The translations under genes and the position numbers were made by a program. A stretch of DNA of 5,761 bases. Source: Nitrospirota bacterium. Lineage in GTDB: Bacteria > Nitrospirota > Nitrospiria > Nitrospirales > NS-4. The notes under the pieces were generated by a model, which ran no database searches, was not told the DNA's origin, and saw only the letters and a list, made by a program, of their open reading frames with translations. Positions 1 through 5,761 of this stretch are shown here, piece after piece (the stretch's first letter is position 1; each line of letters begins with the position of its first letter). The DNA lies in the NCBI GenBank assembly GCA_005877855.1, contig VBOF01000340.1, forward strand, positions 1 through 5,761, given 5' to 3'.

Positions 1-726
1 GAAGATGTCCGCGACCTTCACTTCGATGCCGGTCACCGCGTCGCCCATGTTGAAGAACTCCTGCGCCTGCTTGATCGACACGTAGACCAGCGACGAATCG
101 TACTCGTACATCCCGGATTCGAACACGCCGACCACACGGAAGCCCCGCACCTTCGGGAGCATGCCCAGGGCGCTGATGGGGCCGACCGGGGAGATGACGT
201 TCAGCCGATCGCCCATGAAGGCGCCCAGCCGCAGCGACAGCTCCTTGCCGATGATGATGCCGGGGAGCCGCGGCGGGGACGCGGCTGGCTGGTCTGCCTC
301 CAGGTCCTCCAGCTTGCCGGCGCGGAGGTTCTTCGCGATCTCCGTGACCGTCGGTTCGCGCCGCACATCAATGCCGCGCAGCACGACGCCGTGCGAGCCG
401 CTCTCCGACGTGAGCAGCACCTGCTTGAAGATGAACGGGGTGGCGGCGACCACCTCCGGGACGGCGGCCACTTTCTCCGTCAGCGCGGCGTAGTCCTTGA
501 TCGTCTCGCCGGTCCTCGTGGTGATGATGATGTGCGAGTTGGTGCCGAGGATCTTGGATTGCAAGTCTTCCTTGAAGCCCGTCATGATGCCCAGCGTGGC
601 GATCAGGGCCGCCACGCCGATGGTCACGCCGATGATGGAGATGAGCGTGTTGAACGAGATGGTGCGGTTGCGGCGCTTGGCCCGGAGGTAGCGGAGACCG
701 ATGAAGACCTCATACGGGAGGTTCAC
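1..726 (-). CDS. lolC: LolC/LolE-family lipoprotein-releasing ABC transporter permease (3' part missing)
   Basis: This is the inner-membrane permease of the Lol system, which with an ATPase partner (LolD) pulls mature lipoproteins out of the inner membrane and passes them to a periplasmic carrier. The first 242 codons are visible and the frame is still open at position 1. Residues 1-19 carry the family opening PYEVFIGLRYLRAKRR, followed by a hydrophobic segment at about 23-50 (SFNTLISIIGVTIGVAALIATL, split here as SFNTLISIIGV and TIGVAALIATL) that is the first membrane helix. The rest is the start of the large periplasmic (MacB-like core) domain, including GIIIGKELSLRLGA at about 175-188. The start is GTG at 726, 3 bases after the lysS stop, with GGAAAG (734-739) as ribosome site inside the lysS end. 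This implies co-transcription and probably translational coupling. LolC and LolE cannot be told apart here; many non-enterobacteria have a single LolC/E-like protein. The missing C-terminus should hold three further helices. Confidence 0.9.
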   Translation of the reverse strand, partial: MNLPYEVFIGLRYLRAKRRNRTISFNTLISIIGVTIGVAALIATLGIMTGFKEDLQSKILGTNSHIIITTRTGETIKDYAALTEKVAAVPEVVAATPFIFKQVLLTSESGSHGVVLRGIDVRREPTVTEIAKNLRAGKLEDLEADQPAASPPRLPGIIIGKELSLRLGAFMGDRLNVISPVGPISALGMLPKVRGFRVVGVFESGMYEYDSSLVYVSIKQAQEFFNMGDAVTGIEVKVADIF

Positions 727-729
727 GGC

Positions 730-2238
<1,509 letters not shown>

Positions 2239-2249
2239 AAAGTTAGCGC

Positions 2250-2278
2250 ATGATAGTCAGCGGGGGGAGGCAAGTCAA
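2250..2278 (-). promoter_or_regulatory. Sigma-70-like promoter of lysS, placed for a near-leaderless mRNA
   Basis: On the minus strand TTGACT (2278-2273, five of six to the -35 consensus) is followed after exactly 17 bases by TATCAT (2255-2250, five of six to the -10 consensus). A start of transcription 7 bases after the -10 box would fall near 2243, leaving only about 5 bases before the lysS ATG at 2238. This fits the absence of any Shine-Dalgarno sequence upstream of lysS. The promoter begins 5 bases beyond the foot of the palindromic element at 2284. The match is by eye; there is no experimental evidence. Confidence 0.55.
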
Positions 2279-2283
2279 TTTCA

Positions 2284-2360
2284 CCCCCACCCTGACCCTC
2301 CCCATTGACCCGTTGCAACCGAAGAGCAACGGGTGCCCCGGGGGAGGGTCAGGGTGGGGG
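2284..2360. repeat. 77-bp palindromic intergenic element with perfect 20-bp inverted ends
   Basis: Bases 2284-2303 (C5-A-CCC-TGA-CCC-T-CCCC) are the exact reverse complement of 2341-2360. Nested inside, ACCCGTTGC (2308-2316) pairs with GCAACGGGT (2326-2334) around a 9-base loop. The whole can fold into one long hairpin with a small asymmetric internal loop. It occupies most of the gap between the prfB stop (2363) and the lysS promoter. There is no T-run after the hairpin on the minus strand, so it is not a standard intrinsic terminator, though it may still slow polymerase or protect the prfB mRNA 3' end. Each arm also contains four runs of at least three G on one strand. It looks like a REP/MITE-type dispersed repeat; no target-site duplication could be recognised. 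Confidence 0.8.
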
Positions 2361-2362
2361 GC

Positions 2363-3470
2363 TCACTTGGTTTGCTTCACGGATTGCAGCAGGTACGCCT
2401 CGATGAACGGGTCGAGGTCGCCGTCCATGACCGCGGTGATGTTCCCCACCTCCACGTTGGTCCGGTGGTCCTTGACGAGCTGGTAGGGCTGAAAGACATA
2501 GGAGCGGATCTGGCTGCCGAAGCCGATTTCCTTCTTCTCCCCGACGAAGGCATTGAACTCTTCCTCCTTCTTCTTCACTTCCAGCTCGTAGAGGCGCGCC
2601 CGCAGCACCTTCATCGCTCCCATCTTGTTTTTCAGTTGGGAGCGCTCGTTCTGGCACTGCACGACGATGCTGGTGGGGATGTGCGTGATGCGGATGGCGG
2701 TCTCCACCTTGTTGACGTTCTGGCCGCCGGCCCCGCCCGAGCGGAAGGTGTCGATCTTCAGGTCTTTCTCCTCGATGTTCACCTCCACGTCGTCCTCGAT
2801 CTCGGGATAGACGAAGACGGAGGCGAAGGACGTGTGCCGTCGCTTGTTGGCGTCGAACGGGGAGATGCGCACTAGGCGGTGGACGCCGGCCTCGGCCTTG
2901 AGGTAGCCGTAGGCGTTCTCGCCCGCGATGCTCAGGGTCACGCTCTTGATGCCGGCTTGCTCCCCGGGCAGATAGTCCAGCGTCTCAACCTTGTAGCCTC
3001 TCTTTTCCGCCCATCGCACGTACATGCGCATGAGCATCTCGGCCCAGTCCTGGGACTCCGTCCCGCCGGCGCCCGGATGGATCGAAAGGATTGCGTTGTT
3101 CGTGTCCATCTCGCCGCGCAGCAGGAGGTTGACCCGAAGCCGGGTCAGGGCCAGCTCGGCCTGGACGAGTTCGGCGGCCAGCTCCTGTTCCAGCGAAGCG
3201 TCGTGCTCGGACTCCGCCAGCTCGACCATCGCGCGGAGGTCGTCGAGCCGGCGCTCCATGTCGCCCCAGCTCTTGAGCTCCCGTTCGAGGAGGTTCTTCT
3301 GCCGGATGGTGCGCTGGGCCGCGCGACGGTCTCCCCAGAAGTCGGGGGCGGCCATGCGCTCTTCCAATGTCTGGATCTGGGATTTCAGCGAGGCGAGGTC
3401 AAAGATGCCCCCGCAGTTCGTCAAAACGGGTACTGAGGCTCGATAGTCGTAACTTTAGGTCGTCGAACAT
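2363..3470 (-). CDS. prfB: Peptide chain release factor 2 (RF2), expressed by programmed +1 frameshift
   Basis: RF2 reads UGA and UAA stop codons in the ribosomal A site and releases the finished protein. The gene starts at ATG 3470, directly behind AGGAGAGAGG. Its first 23 codons end at CTT (3404-3402), followed by an in-frame TGA (3401-3399). A +1 shift over CTTT continues at GAC (3400-3398) to the TGA stop at 2363. The join is 3470-3402 plus 3400-2363, giving 368 residues, against 365 in E. coli. In that product the stop-codon recognition tripeptide SPF is at 203-205 and the peptidyl-hydrolysis motif GGQ at 248-250, within GGAGGQNVNKVETAIRITHIPT. The residue matching E. coli position 246 is Ser rather than the Thr of K-12. 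An N-terminal helical domain precedes them. The SPF anticodon identifies RF2 rather than RF1 (PxT). A single open frame would begin at a poor TTG (3424) without a ribosome site; the frameshifted reading is much better supported. The start lies inside the end of lnt. Confidence 0.97.
3398..3413 (-). promoter_or_regulatory. Programmed +1 ribosomal frameshift site of prfB
   Basis: On the minus strand the site reads CGG GGG CAT CTT TGA C. It differs at two positions from the classic E. coli RF2 site AGG GGG TAT CTT TGA C. It has the three required parts: an SD-like G-run (3412-3408) three bases before the slippery codon, the slippery CTT followed by T (3404-3401), and a UGA followed by C (3401-3398), a weak termination context. 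When RF2 is scarce the ribosome pauses at UGA and slips +1, making more RF2; when RF2 is plentiful it terminates after 23 residues. The mechanism is well established for this gene family; its use here is inferred from the exact fit. Confidence 0.95.
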
Positions 3471-5037
3471 CCTCTCTCCTCAAAGCGCCTGGGCGCCACC
3501 ACATTTTGGCCGCCACGAACAGCGTCAGTATAGCACAGCCCAACGTGAAGAGGTCCCCGTACGCCGTATAGAAGGTGCGCAGGCCGCCGAGCCGGACCTC
3601 GCCGCTCAGCGCGCTCTCGACGAAGAGATCCGTGGTGCGCAGGATGTGCCCCTCGGCGTCGATGAAGCCCGAGATACCGGTGTTGGCGGCGCGGGCAAAC
3701 GGCACCCGGTTCTCAACGGCGCGGAACACGACCATGGCGAAGTGCTGGTACGGCGCGCTGGTCCGGCCGAACCAGGCGTCGTTGGTGATCGTCACCATGT
3801 AGTCGGTGCCGCGGTCCGCGAACTGGCGCACGAGGTCCGGGAAGATGACCTCGAAGCAGATCACCACGCCCAGATGGCCATTGGGCCCGCTCATCACGCG
3901 GGGACCCGACCCCGGCACGAAGTCCCCGATGCCCACGACCAGCTTGTCCAGGAAGAAGAGAATCGGCTTGAGCGGCACGTACTCGCCGAACGGCACCAGG
4001 TGGACCTTGTCGTACCGGTCCAGCACCACGCCGCCGCTGCTCACCAGATACGCGCTGTTAAACAGGCGCGGACCGCCGGCGGTTCGGCTGTCCATGGCCG
4101 GGGAGCCGAAGAGCAGCGGGACGCCGCGGTCCCGCACGAACCGCAGCAGTTCTTCGCGGTAGTCGGTCTCCACCTCGAAGAAGAACGGGGTTGCCGCTTC
4201 CGGCCAGACCACCAGATCGACCTCCCGGACGACCTGGTTCGTCAATTTCTTGTGCCGGTCAATCGCCTCGCGGCGGAAGACGACGTCCCACTTCTGCGCC
4301 TGGTCGATGTTGGGCTGGACGAGGCCGATGCGAAGAGAGTGCTCGTTCGCAGGGTTGTTACGCGGGTCCAGACGCCAGTACCCGTAGTCCACGATGACGG
4401 CGACGAGCGCCGTGGCCAGCGGGACGGTGATCCAGGGCATGGGAACCGGATTGGCGACCAGCCCGACCCGTGAGACGATCACATCGACGAGCCTGGCCGC
4501 CAGCATATTCACGAGCACGAGGAGGAACGAGACGCCGTAGACGCCGGTCACGTCGGCGATCTGAATGACGGAGAGGGCATGGTACTGGCTATAGCCGAGC
4601 AGCGCCCAGGGGAAACCGGAAAAGAGGTGGCCGCGCAGCCATTCCAGCGTGACCCACAGGGCCGCGGCGGTCCAGGGCCGGAGCATGCCGCGAGGGTCCG
4701 GGAGCGTGACCAGGATTGCGGCGAATAGCGCGACGAACAGGGCACAGTAGCCGGCCAAGAGCAGCATGACAAGGAAGCTGAGAGGGAAGGGGATCTTCCC
4801 GTACTGGTGCATCGCGTTGATCACCCAGGACAGGGTCCCGCCGAAAAACACGAGGCCCGCCAGCCATCCCTGGCCGAACGCCGTCCTCCAGGGTTTCTCC
4901 CGGATGGCAATCAGGAGGGGGACCAGGGCGATCCAGGCCAGGAAGTCCAGGTCGTACTGCGGAAAGCTTAGGACAAGCAGGGTTCCGGACAGGATGGGGA
5001 AGAGCAGCAGGTGTGTGAACCGTTGCAGCGTGCCCAC
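3421..5037 (-). CDS. lnt: Apolipoprotein N-acyltransferase
   Basis: Integral inner-membrane enzyme that adds the third acyl chain to the N-terminal cysteine of lipoproteins, the last maturation step before Lol export. It has 538 residues, slightly longer than E. coli Lnt (512). The N-terminal 220 residues are largely hydrophobic (helices around 10-45, 57-75, 86-111, 122-135, 158-182 and 202-217). The nitrilase-like catalytic domain spans about 234-490, and a final helix lies at about 493-512. The catalytic triad is visible as Glu280 (VVWPEAATPFF), Lys344 (RYDKVHLVPFGEYVP) and Cys394 (GVVICFEVIFPD). Glu352 and Trp250 (QPNIDQAQKWD) match other functionally important positions. Phe395 replaces the Tyr found after the catalytic Cys in E. 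coli. The start is GTG at 5037 with AAGGTGG upstream; a TAA at 5049-5047 closes the frame just above. The last 50 bases overlap prfB. As first gene of the cluster it pairs functionally with lolC downstream. Confidence 0.96.
   Translation of the reverse strand: MGTLQRFTHLLLFPILSGTLLVLSFPQYDLDFLAWIALVPLLIAIREKPWRTAFGQGWLAGLVFFGGTLSWVINAMHQYGKIPFPLSFLVMLLLAGYCALFVALFAAILVTLPDPRGMLRPWTAAALWVTLEWLRGHLFSGFPWALLGYSQYHALSVIQIADVTGVYGVSFLLVLVNMLAARLVDVIVSRVGLVANPVPMPWITVPLATALVAVIVDYGYWRLDPRNNPANEHSLRIGLVQPNIDQAQKWDVVFRREAIDRHKKLTNQVVREVDLVVWPEAATPFFFEVETDYREELLRFVRDRGVPLLFGSPAMDSRTAGGPRLFNSAYLVSSGGVVLDRYDKVHLVPFGEYVPLKPILFFLDKLVVGIGDFVPGSGPRVMSGPNGHLGVVICFEVIFPDLVRQFADRGTDYMVTITNDAWFGRTSAPYQHFAMVVFRAVENRVPFARAANTGISGFIDAEGHILRTTDLFVESALSGEVRLGGLRTFYTAYGDLFTLGCAILTLFVAAKMWWRPGALRREDVRRPKVTTIEPQYPF
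3471..3480 (-). promoter_or_regulatory. Ribosome binding site that sets the prfB start
   Basis: AGGAGAGAGG on the minus strand directly precedes ATG 3470, with AGGAG five bases from the start codon. It lies inside lnt codons (part of RREDV). It decides in favour of the upstream ATG and hence the frameshifted RF2 reading. Confidence 0.85.
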
Positions 5038-5041
5038 CGGA

Positions 5042-5048
5042 CCACCTT
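5042..5048 (-). promoter_or_regulatory. Ribosome binding site of lnt
   Basis: AAGGTGG on the minus strand lies just before GTG 5037 (AAGG core 7 bases away). No other in-frame start exists between the upstream TAA (5049-5047) and 5037, so this site fixes the non-ATG start. Confidence 0.6.
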
Positions 5049-5092
5049 AGCCGATTCCAGGCCGGCGACACAACTGGGCTGGCCCCCGGATG

Positions 5093-5128
5093 CCCTCGCC
5101 CCTTGAGGGAGAGGGAAAGGGTGAGGGG
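5093..5128. repeat. C/G-run palindromic repeat in the lnt leader, related to the element at 2284-2360
   Basis: CCCTC-G-CCC (5093-5101) can pair with GGG-T-GAGGG (5119-5127), with one G-U pair and an extra C, and TT (5103-5104) can pair with AA (5117-5118). On the minus strand it reads CACCCTTTCCCTCTCCC, which shares the pattern CACCCTnnCCCTC-CCC with the arms of the prfB-lysS element. On the plus strand four G-runs separated by 3-base loops (5107-5128) form a canonical quadruplex motif. From memory, repeats of this CCCTCACCCT-type are scattered between genes in many bacterial genomes. The hairpin would lie in the 5' leader of lnt. Confidence 0.6.
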
Positions 5129-5135
5129 TTCTTCA

Positions 5136-5164
5136 AGTAACTTTTGTAGGGGAGACTGTGTCAA
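5136..5164 (-). promoter_or_regulatory. Candidate promoter of the lnt-prfB-lysS-lolC cluster
   Basis: On the minus strand a perfect -35 box TTGACA (5164-5159) is followed after 17 bases by GTTACT (5141-5136), which matches the -10 consensus at only three of six positions. It is the best candidate in the 220-bp gap and would give a leader of roughly 90 bases that contains the repeat at 5093-5128. The weak -10 box keeps confidence low; transcription could also begin elsewhere. Confidence 0.35.
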
Positions 5165-5192
5165 AGGGATAGAGTGCCGAGACGATGTGTGC

Positions 5193-5219
5193 TTGACTTT
5201 CAGGATGGTCTCCTGTAAT
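5193..5219 (+). promoter_or_regulatory. Candidate promoter of the mazEF pair
   Basis: TTGACT (5193-5198, five of six) is followed by TGTAAT (5214-5219, five of six to TATAAT) with a 15-base spacer, which is shorter than the ideal 17. At 17 bases the hexamer would be TAATTA, a poor match. It lies 38 bases upstream of the GTG start and overlaps the direct repeat at 5215-5233, as expected for a self-repressed toxin-antitoxin promoter. Its -35 box is 28 bases from that of the divergent lnt candidate. Confidence 0.4.
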
Positions 5220-5233
5220 TACTTCGTAATCAC
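5215..5233 (+). repeat. Tandem 8-bp direct repeat, possible MazE operator
   Basis: GTAATTAC (5215-5222, itself a perfect palindrome) and GTAATCAC (5226-5233) differ at one base and start 11 bases apart, about one helical turn. They lie between the candidate -10 box and the ribosome site of the antitoxin gene. AbrB/MazE-fold antitoxins usually repress their own promoter through AT-rich palindromic sites, so this is a plausible operator. That role is inferred from position only. Confidence 0.4.
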
Positions 5234-5238
5234 ATTTC

Positions 5239-5247
5239 GGAGGAGGG
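5239..5247 (+). promoter_or_regulatory. Ribosome binding site of mazE
   Basis: GGAGGAGGG lies 10 bases before GTG 5258. It is a strong site that supports the non-ATG start. A GTG at 5247, nearer the site, runs into TGA after three codons. Confidence 0.75.
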
Positions 5248-5257
5248 TGAAAACTTC

Positions 5258-5512
5258 GTGAAAGCCAGCGTGGTGCGCATCGGCAATTCTCGCGGGATCC
5301 GCATTCCCAAGACAGTGCTGGAACACTGCCGTCTGACGGATGCTGTGGAGCTCGAAGTCCAGGATGACCATCTCGTGGTCCGGGCTGTCAGGAAACCCCG
5401 TCAAGGGTGGGACGAGGCCTTCCGCCGGATGCATCAGCACGGGGATGACGCACTTTTGGATCGGGAGTCGTTGCCGGCTGCGAAATGGGATCGAACCCAA
5501 TGGCGCTGGTAG
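5258..5512 (+). CDS. mazE: AbrB/MazE-family antitoxin
   Basis: This is a DNA-binding antitoxin that neutralises the toxin encoded next to it and normally represses the shared promoter. The 84-residue product opens with the swapped-hairpin AbrB/SpoVT fold at about 1-47: KASVVRIGNSRGIRIPKTVL carries the typical I-G-N-S-R-G-I-R-I-P signature, followed by an acidic V-E-L-E-V strand and a L-V-V-R-A strand. The charged tail from about 50 onward (WDEAFRRMHQHGDDALLD) is the part that usually wraps around the toxin. The start is GTG behind GGAGGAGGG. The end overlaps the toxin gene by 13 bases, the normal arrangement that couples their translation. It is transcribed divergently from the lnt cluster and appears functionally unrelated to it. 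MazE, PemI and ChpR names are used interchangeably for this group; the symbol is given at family level. Confidence 0.88.
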   Translation: MKASVVRIGNSRGIRIPKTVLEHCRLTDAVELEVQDDHLVVRAVRKPRQGWDEAFRRMHQHGDDALLDRESLPAAKWDRTQWRW

Positions 5513-5761
5513 CCTCGCGCTTCGAGGTCCACTTGGTGCGTCTGGATCCCTCGATGGGGCGCGAAATCCGCAAGACCCGCCCGTGCCTCATCATCTCGCC
5601 GGACGAGATGAACCACCACCTCGACACCGTCATTGTCGCGCCCATGACGACTCAAGGGCGTCCTTACCCGACGCGGGTTCCGGTCAGGTTCCAGAGAAGG
5701 ACCGGACAGATCGTCCTGGATCAGATTCGAACGGTAGACAAGGTGCGGCTGGTGAAGCGAC
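5500..5761 (+). CDS. mazF: MazF/PemK-family endoribonuclease toxin (3' end missing)
   Basis: Toxin of the pair; this family cleaves RNA at short specific sequences and stops translation when the antitoxin is degraded. The frame is open from ATG 5500 to the window end, giving 87 codons, so only about the last 20 residues of a typical 105-115-residue protein are missing. Residues 8-17 (FEVHLVRLDP) form the first strand. Residues 25-34 (KTRPCLIISP) contain Arg27, matching catalytic Arg29 of E. coli MazF. Residues 44-52 (VIVAPMTTQ) contain Thr50, matching Thr52. Further on, GQIVLDQIRTVDKVRLVK (69-86) is the characteristic C-terminal block. No inactivating change is visible. ATG 5485 is an alternative start in the same frame, but 5500 has a purine-rich GGGA (5487-5490) in front and gives the more usual N-terminus. 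The RNA sequence it cuts cannot be told from this window. Confidence 0.9.
   Translation, partial: MALVASRFEVHLVRLDPSMGREIRKTRPCLIISPDEMNHHLDTVIVAPMTTQGRPYPTRVPVRFQRRTGQIVLDQIRTVDKVRLVKR

Noticed and set aside
2284..2360. Intrinsic terminator after prfB.
   Set aside because: The hairpin is strong but on the transcribed strand it is followed by GTGAAATTGACTTG, with no U-run.
2278..2366. Target-site duplication (TCA/TCAC) flanking the 77-bp element.
   Set aside because: TCA abuts the left end but is two bases away from the right end, and three to four bases is too short to be convincing.
2363..3424. RF2 read as a single 353-residue frame starting at TTG 3424.
   Set aside because: TTG has no ribosome site, and the upstream ATG with AGGAG plus the canonical frameshift signal gives the correct full RF2.
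3367..4473. A 368-residue plus-strand open frame opposite lnt.
   Set aside because: It is antisense to the well-supported lnt gene, has low-complexity composition and no family motif. The equal length to the RF2 product is coincidence.
5485..5499. Earlier ATG (5485) as the start of the MazF toxin.
   Set aside because: No ribosome site precedes it, and the five extra residues (MGSNP) look unlike the usual N-terminus. It cannot be fully excluded.
5219..5500. Minus-strand open frames opposite mazE and mazF (93, 85 and 73 residues).
   Set aside because: They are antisense to recognisable antitoxin and toxin genes and show no family features.

Overview
The window comes from a moderately GC-rich bacterium with a Gram-negative envelope. 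A lipoprotein N-acyltransferase and a LolC/E-type lipoprotein exporter are encoded together. The gene order lnt-prfB-lysS-lolC, and the C-rich intergenic repeats, remind me most of Nitrospirota (Nitrospira and relatives). That assignment is from memory and is tentative; no marker such as 16S rRNA is present.

About 87% of the window is one tightly packed minus-strand cluster. In transcription order it is: lnt (apolipoprotein N-acyltransferase, 5037 to 3421), prfB (peptide chain release factor 2, 3470 to 2363, read through a programmed +1 frameshift), lysS (class II lysyl-tRNA synthetase, 2238 to 730) and a lolC/lolE-type ABC permease (726 to beyond position 1, 3' end missing). lnt and prfB overlap by 50 bases. 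lysS and lolC are 3 bases apart. The only sizeable gap inside the cluster, between prfB and lysS (2239-2362), holds a 77-bp element with perfect 20-bp inverted ends and a good sigma-70-like promoter so close to lysS that its mRNA would be almost leaderless. The cluster combines two jobs: finishing and exporting outer-membrane lipoproteins (Lnt, LolC) and protein synthesis (RF2, LysS).

The 220-bp gap upstream of lnt (5038-5257) holds a second C/G-run repeat resembling the first one, a possible promoter for the lnt cluster, and on the other strand a possible promoter with an 8-bp direct repeat.

To the right, on the plus strand, is a type II toxin-antitoxin pair. It consists of an AbrB/MazE-fold antitoxin (5258-5512) and an overlapping MazF/PemK-family endoribonuclease toxin (from 5500, cut by the window end after 87 codons).

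No new system is evident. The most informative features are the RF2 frameshift autoregulation site, which gives a full-length 368-residue RF2 that a simple ORF call misses, the near-leaderless lysS promoter, and the two palindromic, G-quadruplex-capable repeats at the intergenic junctions.
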